Below, piece by piece: positions 15,756 through 24,033 of a stretch of DNA of 34,721 bases. Position 1 is the stretch's first letter, and every line of letters starts with the position of its first letter. Made by a program: the position numbers and the translations under genes. Below the pieces are notes generated by a model. That model was not told where the DNA came from, did no database searches, and saw nothing but the letters and a program-made list of their open reading frames with translations. The DNA comes from Bacteroidota bacterium (GTDB lineage Bacteria > Bacteroidota > Bacteroidia > Bacteroidales > UBA4417): positions 94,169-128,889 of the forward strand of contig JACAAZ010000014.1 in assembly GCA_013376995.1 (NCBI GenBank), in the 5' to 3' direction.

Positions 15756-16484
15756 ATGATTACGAAGATAATATCCCTGATTGGATTTTGTGTCTTCCTG
15801 TTCTTCCAGATCAGCCTGGCGCAAGAAAAGGCCGGTGTCAGCAGTGTCAGGCCTACTGCACCGTCAACGAGCGGATCATCTGCTTCCGGTTCTGAAACCC
15901 ATTCGGGAACCGGGCTCATTCTAAGAAACGAAATGCTCGAGGGTAGTGAAGGCAATATCTACCTCGGGGAGCTATGGCCAAAAGGCAAACTTATCCTAAA
16001 GGATGGAGAAATAAAGGATAATTACCTGTTCCGTTACGATGTGTATGCTGACCAGATGCAATTTATAAAAGGAAAGGATACGTTGGCTTTTGCATCACCC
16101 GCTGAAATCAAATCGGTTACCTTTGATGGGATGACATTCATTTATGCGCCTTATGAATGCACAGGCATGCTTATGAAAGGCTATTTTGAAGTTCTTTCGG
16201 AAGGCAGGAAGCAACTTTTGCTGAAAAGAACAATCAGTTATCATCTTAAAGCTGATGCCAGCCTTCCTTCTGATCAAAAAGATACCTACCTGATCAATGA
16301 ATCTTATTTCCTGAAAGAAGGGAATATGCCTGCCCAAAAATTGCTTCCTGACAGGAAAGATGTGTTGATCGCGCTCAATGACCGGAAAAAAGAGGTTGAC
16401 AGCTTCCTCAGGAAAAACAGCAACCGGCTGAAAACAAAGGGCGATCTCATCCAGCTCATGGATTATTATAATTCACTGAAATAA
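15756..16484 (+). CDS. Exported hypothetical protein
   Basis: 242 aa, not recognised as a named family. A signal peptide covers about residues 1-22 (cleavage after SLAQ). A low-complexity Ser/Thr/Gly/Pro stretch (28-52) follows, then a mostly beta domain beginning GNIYLGELWPKGKLILKDGEIKDNYLFRYD. A charged helical C terminus (NDRKKEVDSFLRKNSNRLKTKGDLIQLMDYYNSLK) closes it. The pattern of reporting what gene products require (KLILKDG, LFRYDVYADQMQF) recurs in uncharacterised Bacteroidota envelope proteins. It lies 59 bp before the radical SAM gene, which has its own promoter. Confidence 0.8.
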   Translation: MITKIISLIGFCVFLFFQISLAQEKAGVSSVRPTAPSTSGSSASGSETHSGTGLILRNEMLEGSEGNIYLGELWPKGKLILKDGEIKDNYLFRYDVYADQMQFIKGKDTLAFASPAEIKSVTFDGMTFIYAPYECTGMLMKGYFEVLSEGRKQLLLKRTISYHLKADASLPSDQKDTYLINESYFLKEGNMPAQKLLPDRKDVLIALNDRKKEVDSFLRKNSNRLKTKGDLIQLMDYYNSLK

Positions 16485-16513
16485 TCCTGGCTGGAAAAAT
16501 TAGGTAAATCCGT

Positions 16514-16521
16514 TACTTTTG
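16514..16521 (+). promoter_or_regulatory. -7 promoter box of the radical SAM gene
   Basis: TACTTTTG, an exact TAnnTTTG match. Transcription should begin near 16526-16528, which makes the upstream GTG at 16526 an unlikely start and supports the ATG at 16544. Confidence 0.55.
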
Positions 16522-16543
16522 CCTGGTGCAAAAGCTGGCGGTA

Positions 16544-17500
16544 ATGAAGGTAAAGTCATTTCGGGATATTGCAGAAACTAACCTGGCATCATTATCAGAA
16601 TGCCGGGTATGCCCCAGGAATTGCGGTACCGACAGGTTATCTGGCAAGACAGGTGTCTGCGGTTCAGATGCCCGTTTCAACATTAGTTCTATTTGTGTTC
16701 ACAAAGGTGAAGAACCCGTTATCAGCGGAGATTCAGGCATATGCAATGTCTTCTTCAGCAGGTGCAACCTCTCATGCAGCTATTGCCAAAATTGGCAGAT
16801 AAGTGCTGCCAAAGGTGAGGTTTTACAGACAGTATTCTCTCTTGATCAGGTCGTTGCATCAATAACTGCCTTGCTGGATAAGGGTTGCAAAGCTGTTGGG
16901 TTTGTTTCTCCATCTCACTATATTCCCCATGTTAAAGCTATTATTGAAGCGCTGAGGTCAATTGGCCGTTCAGCAATCTTTATATATAATACAAACGGTT
17001 ACGATCTTGCTGATGAGATAAGGGGTCTTGAAAATTATATTGATGTTTATCTTCCGGATTTTAAATATGCAGATCCTGAATTGTCCTATGCTTATTCAAG
17101 GGCAAAGGACTATCCAAGGCTTGCATTGGCAGCCATAAAGGAGATGTACAGGCAAAAAGGCTCAACCTTATTACTTGATGATAAGGGACATATTGAAAAA
17201 GGCCTGATAATACGCCACCTGATTATGCCGGGAGCGGTCGACAACAGTTTTCAAGTACTGAAGCTGATTGCCGGTGAGCTATCTGAATCCGTTGCTATTT
17301 CACTTATGTCGCAATACTGGCCAACTCCGAAGGTTGAATGCCATCCCACCCTGGGCCGTTCACTGAACAGGGATGAATACGAGCAGGTCGTGGAAGAAAT
17401 GGAGAATCTTGGGTTCTACAAAGGTTGGGTGCAGGAACTTGAAAGTCATTCGAATTACCGTCCTGATTTTGAAAGGGATCATCCTTTTGAAAGCATCTGA
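16544..17500 (+). CDS. PflX-like radical SAM Fe-S protein
   Basis: 318 aa from the ATG at 16544; a GTG six codons upstream is judged to fall at the transcription start. The N-terminal cysteine cluster CRVCPRNCGTDR with a later GVCG resembles an auxiliary Fe-S site. The radical SAM triad follows as CNLSCSYCQN (CX3CX2C). The rest is a TIM-barrel, including GVFVSP-like GFVSPSHYIP, IFIYNTNGYD and the closing MSQYWPTPKV. The family is annotated as pyruvate-formate-lyase-activating-enzyme-like (COG1313/PflX), but no glycyl-radical enzyme is encoded nearby and the substrate is unknown. Confidence 0.87.
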   Translation: MKVKSFRDIAETNLASLSECRVCPRNCGTDRLSGKTGVCGSDARFNISSICVHKGEEPVISGDSGICNVFFSRCNLSCSYCQNWQISAAKGEVLQTVFSLDQVVASITALLDKGCKAVGFVSPSHYIPHVKAIIEALRSIGRSAIFIYNTNGYDLADEIRGLENYIDVYLPDFKYADPELSYAYSRAKDYPRLALAAIKEMYRQKGSTLLLDDKGHIEKGLIIRHLIMPGAVDNSFQVLKLIAGELSESVAISLMSQYWPTPKVECHPTLGRSLNRDEYEQVVEEMENLGFYKGWVQELESHSNYRPDFERDHPFESI

Positions 17501-17547
17501 GACTGGATTGCCTGCAAGTTTAAGAGGCAACATAAAGACTGAAGGCC

Positions 17548-18027
17548 TTAGTACTCGATCTTATCAGTTTTTTCAATCCATTGATTGAAAACTTCGATGG
17601 CATCATCCTGCATCAGTTGGTCTACCGGTAACTGACGTTGATCAGGAGGAAGGCTTAATTCTGTATAAAAAACCTCATCATCAAAACCAGCACGAGCTGC
17701 ATCATCCCGGTTTGCTGCATAATACAGCTTGTTGATACGCGCCCACATAACGGCTCCCAGGCACATAGGACATGGTTCGCAGCTTGCATAGATCACACAT
17801 CCGCTAAGGTCAAAGGTGTTTAATTCCTTGCATGCTTCCCTGATGGCAACTATTTCTGCGTGCGCTGTTGGGTCGTTGGATGAAGTAACCCGGTTCCCGG
17901 CAGTAGCCACTACCTTACCATCCTTAACTATAACGGCGCCGAATGGGCCACCATTCCCGTTCCTTATATTTTCCCCGGCCTGCCGGATGGCTTCAGCCAT
18001 GAATTCCTTGTGATTGTGTCTGTTCAT
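17548..18027 (-). CDS. guaD: Guanine deaminase (CDA-fold, GuaD type)
   Basis: 159 aa from the ATG at 18027. The zinc site is H56 in HAE with catalytic E58, plus C86 and C89 in CEPCPMC. NGGPFGAVIVKDGKVVA, SSNDPTAHAEI, YYAANRDDAARAGFDD and a C terminus ending in EY follow Bacillus subtilis guanine deaminase closely, not tRNA adenosine deaminase, including the acidic AGFDD loop and the terminal Tyr. Reaction: guanine to xanthine plus ammonia. A TTG at 18051 would lengthen it by eight residues but lies inside the -7 box, so it is rejected. It stands alone with repeats upstream. Confidence 0.87.
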   Translation of the reverse strand: MNRHNHKEFMAEAIRQAGENIRNGNGGPFGAVIVKDGKVVATAGNRVTSSNDPTAHAEIVAIREACKELNTFDLSGCVIYASCEPCPMCLGAVMWARINKLYYAANRDDAARAGFDDEVFYTELSLPPDQRQLPVDQLMQDDAIEVFNQWIEKTDKIEY

Positions 18028-18048
18028 GTATATTGTAGTTCTACTTGC

Positions 18049-18056
18049 CAAAGGTA
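18049..18056 (-). promoter_or_regulatory. -7 promoter box of guaD
   Basis: TACCTTTG on the minus strand (18056-18049), an exact TAnnTTTG match, 21 bp before the chosen ATG. The -33 region falls in the tandem repeats at 18058-18145 and has no TTG at the usual distance. Confidence 0.55.
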
Positions 18057-18057
18057 G

Positions 18058-18145
18058 GGAGTTATTGGTTATTCGTTATTGGTTGTTAGTTATTGGTTGT
18101 TAGTTATTGGTTGTTAGTTATTGGTTGTTAGTTATTGGTTATTGG
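18058..18145. repeat. 14-bp tandem repeat GTTATTGGTTGTTA
   Basis: Four full copies at 18075, 18089, 18103 and 18117, with partial copies on both sides. It lies directly upstream of the guaD promoter box, so copy number could change the promoter's upstream spacing. Confidence 0.9.
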
Positions 18146-18499
18146 CAATTTTCGCATGTGATGAGGTTCGTCGTTCTTAGGGTTCGAGGTTTGAAGGGTT
18201 TGGCGTTAGAAGGGTTCAAAGGTAAAAGGGTTCAGCGTTTTCTGTTTATTGGTTCAAGGGGTAAAACATCTCGTCAAAAATAATTTTCAAATTAATCAAT
18301 TCTAGTGTTCCCCATGTCGTATTCCGGGTTCATAGTTCCAGGGGCTGCATTTTTAAATTTGAAATTTGCAATTTGATATTTTACTTTTACCTCATACCTC
18401 TGACTACATACTTCATACTTCCGCCTCCTGGTAGCTGCTTAATGCCTCCTGCACCCCAATTCGCGCCCTTACGCTCTCAAGCCCTCTCACATCCCATCC
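18146..18499. other. Low-complexity intergenic DNA
   Basis: A G-rich stretch (recurring GGGTTC/GGGTTT words at about 18180-18260), an A/T-rich stretch near 18350-18390 (AAATTTGAAATTTGCAATTT), and CTTCC/CTCCTG words near 18410-18450 that recall the array at 6900-8213. No gene is seen. Confidence 0.6.
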
Positions 18500-19186
18500 T
18501 CACTCCATCCCTTTCCACGACCCAACCTTCCCTGGTTTCCGAATGGCAGGACCAAGGATACTGAGATACCGGTCCCTCGGGATAAGCTCTCCTCCAAGGC
18601 TCTCAAGATGGTTTGTATAAACCTGCGCATCAATGATAGCAAAATCCCATTCCTTGAGTTTTTCTACAAGATGGAAAAGTGCTACTTTAGAAGCATTGGT
18701 TTCAGTATGGAACATGGATTCGCCAAAAAAGGCTCTTCCCATGGAAACTCCATAAAGGCCTCCAACCAGTATATCATCCAGCCAGGCTTCAATTGAATGT
18801 GCATAACCTGCGAGGTGAAGACGGTAATAGGCAGCTTTCATTTCACTGGTGATCCATGTTCCGTCCTGGTCTCTTCGCGGTGTATTGGAACATTCCCTGA
18901 TCACCTTTTCAAATTCCCGGTCGAATGTGATCCTGAAACTTTCCTTCCTGATTGCCTGCCGCAAACTATGGGAAATGATCATCTTATGAGGGAATAAAAC
19001 CATACGGGGATCCGGCGACCACCAAAGGATAGGCATTCCCTGCTCATACCATGGAAAGATGCCGGTTGAATATGCTAGTAGTAACCTGTCCTTACACAAA
19101 TCACCTCCCACAGCCAGTAATCCTGAATCGTCAGCCTCATCGGGATCAGGGAAATACAAATCTTTCTTTGAAATAAGGTAAGCCAT
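18500..19186 (-). CDS. aat: Leucyl/phenylalanyl-tRNA-protein transferase
   Basis: 228 aa, the usual length. Conserved blocks are all present: FPDPDEADDSGLLAVGGDL near the start, LLLAYSTGIFPWYE, ILWWSPDPRMVLFP, GTWITSEMKAAY, AHSIEAW, LVGGLYGVSMGRAFFGESMF and LGGELIPR. The enzyme moves Leu or Phe from aminoacyl-tRNA to N-terminal Arg/Lys of proteins, marking them for ClpAP/ClpS degradation (the N-end rule). It acts in the cytoplasm. Neither clpS nor clpA is in the window. Confidence 0.95.
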   Translation of the reverse strand: MAYLISKKDLYFPDPDEADDSGLLAVGGDLCKDRLLLAYSTGIFPWYEQGMPILWWSPDPRMVLFPHKMIISHSLRQAIRKESFRITFDREFEKVIRECSNTPRRDQDGTWITSEMKAAYYRLHLAGYAHSIEAWLDDILVGGLYGVSMGRAFFGESMFHTETNASKVALFHLVEKLKEWDFAIIDAQVYTNHLESLGGELIPRDRYLSILGPAIRKPGKVGSWKGME

Positions 19187-19344
19187 GGATGCTCAGTATT
19201 ATTGCAATTACGCATAAAAGACAAACAGCTATTTCTATCATCAGAATACTTAAAGATACGCCAAAATTTCTGCCTTAAATTTGTCCCTTAACTGGTGAAG
19301 TAACAGTGAAATAACAGCGGAATTAGTTTGGCGATTTTTTTGCC

Positions 19345-20892
19345 TTATGATCCTGCCAATTTATACAAACCGAATTCTGAAAGACAGGGTGCCATTCTGC
19401 ATTCATCGATGATAAGCCTGATTTTACCTGTTGTAACAGTTTGAAAACGAAGCAGTCTTTTAAATCCGATGGTTGTTCCACTGGTTAATGTTTGCCAGTT
19501 TCCATCCACCAAGGCCTGGAGACGGAATTTTTCGATCCTTTGCCCCTTTTCAATGTTCTCCTGGAGTTGAAGTACATCAAAAGTCTTCATACCCTGAAGG
19601 TCCATTTCCAGCATCCAGGGTCCGTTACGCCCGCAAATCCAACTGCTGAATGGATCGGCATCCAGCAACTTCGCCGTTTCTCTGATTCCTTTGGAGGATT
19701 GGTTTGTTGACTTAGCATTTTTAGCAAGGTTTACACCAAATGTTTCGTCCAATGAGCGCTTCCATTCTTTCAATGAAGCAATATCGGCAGCATTGATGCG
19801 ACCATGTCGATCAGGAGGGATATTCAACAGCAGTTGTGAGCTCCTGCCTATTGAACAAAAAAAGATATCTAAAAGTTTGTTAGCGTTCTTAACTGTCGTG
19901 TTTTCTTTCTCATGCCAGAACCAGCCGTTCCTGATTGAAACATCTACTTCGGATGGGTACCATGCAAGTGCAGTAGCAGTCCGGATAAGGTTTCGACTAC
20001 CAAGATCAACGGCCATCCTGTCTCCTGGCGGGATAAAAGCTTCCCTGCTTTCTTCCTGCTGCGATTGCCCGGCAACCAGGTCTGGGTTTGCCAGTTCTAC
20101 AGGTACTACACTCCATTCCGTTTCCCGGCCATAACCACTCTCGGTCCCGACCCATCTTACATCAGGTCCCATGATCGCAATTACGGCATCTGGCTGAAGA
20201 GTTCTGACAGTTTTATAATAAGATTGCCAGTCATATACCTGTTTGTTTCCATTGGGTCCTTCTCCACAGGCTCCGTCAAACCATACTTCTGCTATTGGGC
20301 CATAAAGTGTTAGCAATTCAGTAAGCTGATTGATAAAATGTGTATTGTATGCCTCAGAGCCGTAGGATTTTTCATGACGATCCCAGGGCGAAAGATATAT
20401 CCCAAACCTTATTCCGGATTCATGACAGGCGTTGGCCAGCTCACTTACAACATCTCCTTTCCCTTGTTTCCATGGGCTGGATGCAACCGAATGAGTTGTG
20501 TATTTTGATGGCCACAGACAAAATCCATCATGGTGCTTACAGGTGAGGATAATACACTTCGAACCTGCATCCTTGCATACCTTCACCCATTGCCTGGCAT
20601 CCAGGGAATCAGGGTTGAAACGCGCGGGATCTTCACTTCCGTTTCCCCATTCCTGGTCATAAAAGGTATTTATTGAAAAATGCAGAAATGTTGTCAGCTC
20701 CTGTTTTTGCCAATTCAATTGGCGTAAGGACGGAGTTATTGAGGCGGCAATTTTGATTCTCTCAGCTTCTGAGCAGTTTGCCGGTATCCTTGAAATATTG
20801 TTTCCCTGGTAGGATTCCTGTGCCGAGATAGTTTGCTGGTAAATAAAGGTATTGAGGAAGATGAGGATAGTGAAAAGTATGGGTCTGTTCAT
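19345..20892 (-). CDS. GH29 alpha-L-fucosidase, exported
   Basis: 515 aa. A signal peptide covers about residues 1-24 (cleavage near SAQ). The GH29 barrel spans about 45-385: FLHFSINTFYDQEWG, CKHHDGFCLWPSKYT (119-133), FGIYLSPWD, and EVWFDGACGEG with the probable nucleophile D206. The C-terminal about 110 residues resemble an F5/8-type-C (discoidin) carbohydrate-binding module: DADPFSSWICGRNGPWMLEMDL, then GKIRLIIDECRMAPCLSEFGLY. It should release terminal fucose from glycans in the periplasm or outside the cell. No SusC/SusD pair lies nearby, so this is not a typical polysaccharide utilisation locus. It is 51 bp after the aminotransferase gene. Confidence 0.9.
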   Translation of the reverse strand: MNRPILFTILIFLNTFIYQQTISAQESYQGNNISRIPANCSEAERIKIAASITPSLRQLNWQKQELTTFLHFSINTFYDQEWGNGSEDPARFNPDSLDARQWVKVCKDAGSKCIILTCKHHDGFCLWPSKYTTHSVASSPWKQGKGDVVSELANACHESGIRFGIYLSPWDRHEKSYGSEAYNTHFINQLTELLTLYGPIAEVWFDGACGEGPNGNKQVYDWQSYYKTVRTLQPDAVIAIMGPDVRWVGTESGYGRETEWSVVPVELANPDLVAGQSQQEESREAFIPPGDRMAVDLGSRNLIRTATALAWYPSEVDVSIRNGWFWHEKENTTVKNANKLLDIFFCSIGRSSQLLLNIPPDRHGRINAADIASLKEWKRSLDETFGVNLAKNAKSTNQSSKGIRETAKLLDADPFSSWICGRNGPWMLEMDLQGMKTFDVLQLQENIEKGQRIEKFRLQALVDGNWQTLTSGTTIGFKRLLRFQTVTTGKIRLIIDECRMAPCLSEFGLYKLAGS

Positions 20893-20943
20893 TGATATTC
20901 AGTGTGTTAAAAACCATTCCGTGGATCCGGTTTCAAAGGTTTT

Positions 20944-22134
20944 TCAAACTGCTTGTTTAATGGATTCAGCAATTATACTGCATGCTGATGTGATTTCCTG
21001 GTTCGTGATCGTCAGGGGAGGGGCAATGCGTATGGAAGAAGAGTTAAACAGGAACCAGTCGGTGATCACGCCTTTTTCAAGATTCAGGTCTATCACCTTT
21101 TTAACGCTGTTAAAATCCTTTAATTCGACAGCGATCAATAAGCCTGAACTTCGATAATCCAGAACTCCCGGAAGCCCGGAAAGCAATTCCCTGAACAACC
21201 CGCTTTTTCCCTTAACCTGTTCAGCCAGTTTCTCTTCCAGGATGACATTCAGGTTTGCCAGTGATGCTGCACAGCAAACCGGGTTGCCTCCGAATGTTGT
21301 GATATGCCCCAGAATTGGATCATGACTCAGTGACGACATGATCTCCCTTGACGAAATAAAGGCCCCGATCGGTAATCCTCCCCCCATTCCTTTGGCTAAA
21401 ACCAAAATATCCGGTATTACATCGTATCCCTGGAAAGCGAATAACTGACCGGTCCTGCCGAATCCCGACTGTATCTCATCAAAAATGAGCAATGCTCCCG
21501 TTTCGGTACATCTCTCCCTTAAGGCTTTCAAGTATTCAGGAGTGGATGCGAAAATACCAGCTTCACCCTGTATAGGTTCAATAATTACGCAGGCACATTC
21601 ATTTGTTATTTTTTCAAGGCCTTCACTGTCATTCAGTTCAATTTGAATAATGTCAGGCAGAAGCGGGTAAAATGGCTTTTTCAGCGTTTCATCACCCATA
21701 ATGCTCAGGCTGCCGTGAGTTCCGCCGTGATAGGCATTCCTGTAGGAAACTATTTTGTGACGGCCTGTAAATCTTTTTGAAAGCTTCAAGGCTCCTTCAA
21801 CGGCTTCGCTTCCGCTATTTACGAAATAGGTAGATTGAAGTTCAGGTGGAAGCACTTCGGCCAGCTTTGCAGCCAGTTTTACCTGGGGTGATTGAATGTA
21901 TTCACCATAAACCATCAGGTGAAGGTAACGGTCGAGTTGCTGCCTGATGGCTTCAATTACTTTTGGATGACGGTGGCCTGTATTGCTGACCGAAATACCG
22001 GAGATGAGGTCCATGTATTTCTTCCCGTCAGGCGAAAAAACATATATACCTTCGGCTCGTTCAACCTCAATACCAATAGGCGATTCACTTGTTTGGGCGA
22101 GATATGAAAGGAACAATTGACGGTCAGTTATCAT
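20944..22134 (-). CDS. Class III aminotransferase (ornithine/acetylornithine-like)
   Basis: 396 aa, fold-type I PLP enzyme of class III. SGISVSNTGHRHPKV is followed by FVNSGSEAVEGALKL (104-118), YHGGTHGSLS, IIEPIQGEAG, LLIFDEIQSGFGRTG with PLP-contacting D219, and the Schiff-base lysine K248 in LAKGMGGGLP. TTFGGNPVCCAASLA follows. It belongs to the ArgD/RocD/GabT cluster. The substrate is not certain, and no arginine-biosynthesis genes are adjacent. It may share a transcript with the fucosidase gene, although the two have no clear metabolic link. Confidence 0.87.
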   Translation of the reverse strand: MITDRQLFLSYLAQTSESPIGIEVERAEGIYVFSPDGKKYMDLISGISVSNTGHRHPKVIEAIRQQLDRYLHLMVYGEYIQSPQVKLAAKLAEVLPPELQSTYFVNSGSEAVEGALKLSKRFTGRHKIVSYRNAYHGGTHGSLSIMGDETLKKPFYPLLPDIIQIELNDSEGLEKITNECACVIIEPIQGEAGIFASTPEYLKALRERCTETGALLIFDEIQSGFGRTGQLFAFQGYDVIPDILVLAKGMGGGLPIGAFISSREIMSSLSHDPILGHITTFGGNPVCCAASLANLNVILEEKLAEQVKGKSGLFRELLSGLPGVLDYRSSGLLIAVELKDFNSVKKVIDLNLEKGVITDWFLFNSSSIRIAPPLTITNQEITSACSIIAESIKQAV

Positions 22135-22154
22135 ACTGGGATTCTTAGGAAGTT

Positions 22155-22162
22155 CAAAGGTA
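22155..22162 (-). promoter_or_regulatory. -7 promoter box of the class III aminotransferase gene
   Basis: TACCTTTG on the minus strand, an exact TAnnTTTG match, 20 bp before the ATG. The 121-bp gap is divergent; the SDR gene on the other side has only a near-match (TGTATTTG, about 22233-22240). Confidence 0.55.
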
Positions 22163-22255
22163 CATTATTAAGCTAAAAATTCTTAATTACTTGCCATAGG
22201 CTCTAATATTCCTTATCATTGTGCTCTGTATAGGTGTATTTGAAGGTTATTTATA

Positions 22256-23065
22256 ATGAAAGACAAAGTTGTCATTATTACCGGAGCTTCTTCAGGTATC
22301 GGACGTTCACTCGCATCATTATATGGTTTAAGAGGATTCAGGCTTACAATAGTTTCCAGGCACCTGGACAAGATTGAAGCTGTCGGTAATGAGTTAAGGA
22401 TAAAAGGAGTTGAAGTCCTTGCCTTGCAGGCTGATGTGGCCAAAGAGGAGGATTGCCGGAAGATGGTCGAGGAGACCCTGAAAAAGTTCGGGAGAATAGA
22501 TATCCTGGTCAATAATGCCGGTATCAGTATGCGAGCTCTGTTTCAGGATGTCAACCTGGATGTTATCCGCAGGTTGATGGACACTAACTTCTGGGGGACG
22601 GTTTATTGCACAAAATATGCCCTTCCGCATCTTATTGAAAGCAAGGGGACAGTTGTTGGAGTGATCTCTGTTGCCGGTCATATCGGGTTGCCTGGCCGCA
22701 CGGGGTATTCTGCTTCAAAGTTTGCAGTCAGGGGATTCCTGGATGCACTTAGAGTTGAAAACCTTCATACAGGCTTAAAAGTACTGGTAGTAGCACCAGG
22801 ATTTACATCTTCAAATATTCGCCGTTCAGCCCTGGTTGCAAATGGCGATGCCCAGGGCGCCACTCCGCGTGATGAATCCAGGATGATGTCGCCTGATAAA
22901 GTTGCAAAAAGAATTTTCAGGGCAGTGAAATATAACCGCCGCCAATTGATCCTGACCTTTGTGGAGGGTAAACTGGCTGTTCTGCTGAAACAATGGTTGC
23001 CAAGAGTTGTGGATTGGCAGGCTTACAGGGAAATGGCCAAAGAACCTGATTCGCCATTTCATTGA
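22256..23065 (+). CDS. SDR-family NAD(P)-dependent oxidoreductase
   Basis: 269 aa classical short-chain dehydrogenase: cofactor loop TGASSGIG (9-16), acidic-position turn VSRHLDK with R/H suited to NADP, NNAG (86-89), active-site S138 in ISVAG, and Y151/K155 in YSASK. The C-terminal part beyond 195 (MMSPDKVAKRIFRAVKYNRRQLILTFVEGKLAVLLKQW) resembles the DHRS7-like branch, whose members often act on lipids or steroids. The substrate is unknown. It starts a plus-strand pair with the acidic hypothetical gene 77 bp downstream. Confidence 0.9.
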   Translation: MKDKVVIITGASSGIGRSLASLYGLRGFRLTIVSRHLDKIEAVGNELRIKGVEVLALQADVAKEEDCRKMVEETLKKFGRIDILVNNAGISMRALFQDVNLDVIRRLMDTNFWGTVYCTKYALPHLIESKGTVVGVISVAGHIGLPGRTGYSASKFAVRGFLDALRVENLHTGLKVLVVAPGFTSSNIRRSALVANGDAQGATPRDESRMMSPDKVAKRIFRAVKYNRRQLILTFVEGKLAVLLKQWLPRVVDWQAYREMAKEPDSPFH

Positions 23066-23142
23066 TGAAATTTTTTAATTTTAATGTTGTAGTTGCGAAA
23101 TTGTATATATTTATCCTGTTGATTGACCATAATATTTAGGCG

Positions 23143-23571
23143 ATGAAGCTTGAAATCAAAATAAAAAAAGGATTGGATGAACTTTTGTTCGGTTCTACTC
23201 CTGAAGCAGTCAGGGCAACTTTCGGCGAGCCTGATGAAACGGAAGAACTGGATAACCAGAGCGATGGGTCCCTTGAAAGTATAGTTTGGAACTATGTTAA
23301 TACTGGTTTGAACTTCTTCTTCGATTGTACAGGTGCAGAGCCAATGCTTACCACTATTGAATCCGATAACCTGGAAACCGTGCTTGCCGGGCAAAAGATT
23401 TTCCAGCTATCCCCTTCCGACCTTTTAGCTTTTATGAAAAACCTTGGTTTTGACGAATTTGAAGAAGAAGATGAAACCTGGGGAGAACACCGCATTACCT
23501 TTGATGAGGCACAGATTGATTTCTACTTTTCAGAAGGTGAACTCAATATGGTCAGCTGGAGTCACTTCTAG
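23143..23571 (+). CDS. Acidic hypothetical protein
   Basis: 142 aa, strongly acidic (for example FDEFEEEDETWGEH at about 104-117), without signal peptide or membrane segment, so cytoplasmic. FGSTPEAVRATFGEPDETEELD (about 16-37) resembles the G-x-x-x-x-x-V-x-x-x-x-G-x-P pattern of several small uncharacterised and immunity-type proteins. No catalytic motif is recognised. It has normal codon use and a good start context, so it is a real gene. A role with the SDR upstream is not evident. Confidence 0.75.
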   Translation: MKLEIKIKKGLDELLFGSTPEAVRATFGEPDETEELDNQSDGSLESIVWNYVNTGLNFFFDCTGAEPMLTTIESDNLETVLAGQKIFQLSPSDLLAFMKNLGFDEFEEEDETWGEHRITFDEAQIDFYFSEGELNMVSWSHF

Positions 23572-23638
23572 GATCTTCCCTGATATTTTCTTTCCTTGAT
23601 GGTCATGATTCAGGGGCGTTAATGATTTATGTGTGAAA

Positions 23639-23766
23639 GACATTCAATGGTCATTCAATGGTCATTCAGTGGTCTTTCAGTGGTCATTCAGTGGTCATTC
23701 AATTGTCATTTCCGCCAGCTGGCGGATCATGCAATAGTCATTCAGTTGGAAGGCTAAGCGCTTAGC
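23639..23766. repeat. 12-bp tandem repeat, palindrome and GCTAAGCGCTTAGC
   Basis: About six copies of TCATTCARTGGT (23641-23710) run into the dispersed palindrome TCCGCCAGCTGGCGGA (23711-23726). ATCATGCAATAGTCATTC follows. The palindrome with both flanks reappears in reverse orientation at about 28450-28540, giving an extended shared element of about 45 bp. A separate perfect palindrome, GCTAAGCGCTTAGC, lies at 23753-23766. Situated between convergent genes. Confidence 0.85.
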
Positions 23767-23914
23767 GCATAGGGCGTAGAGTGAGGTTTCTAATAGAAGA
23801 ATTCTTTGCGACTTTGCGTCTCTGTAAGATAACTATTTGAAGGTCAATCTCCCCAAGCCCCCCCGCTTCTCCCCATCTCCAAGTCCCTCTATCCCCGAGT
23901 CCTCCCATCTCCAA

Positions 23915-23998
23915 GTCTCCCCATGTCCAGGTCTCCCATGTCCAGGTCTCCCATGTCCAGGTCTCCCATGTCCAGGTCTCCCATGTCCAGGTCTCCCC
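23915..23998. repeat. 15-bp tandem repeat GTCTCCCATGTCCAG
   Basis: Five copies from 23915 (the first has one extra C), then a C-rich run to 24030 (CCTTCTCCTTGTCCCC, repeated). Lies between the 3' ends of convergent genes, just after the stop of the xer gene. Since 15 is a multiple of 3, both strands show open repeats here, which are not called as genes. Confidence 0.92.
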
Positions 23999-24033
23999 TT
24001 CTCCTTGTCCCCCCTTCTCCTTGTCCCCCCTTC

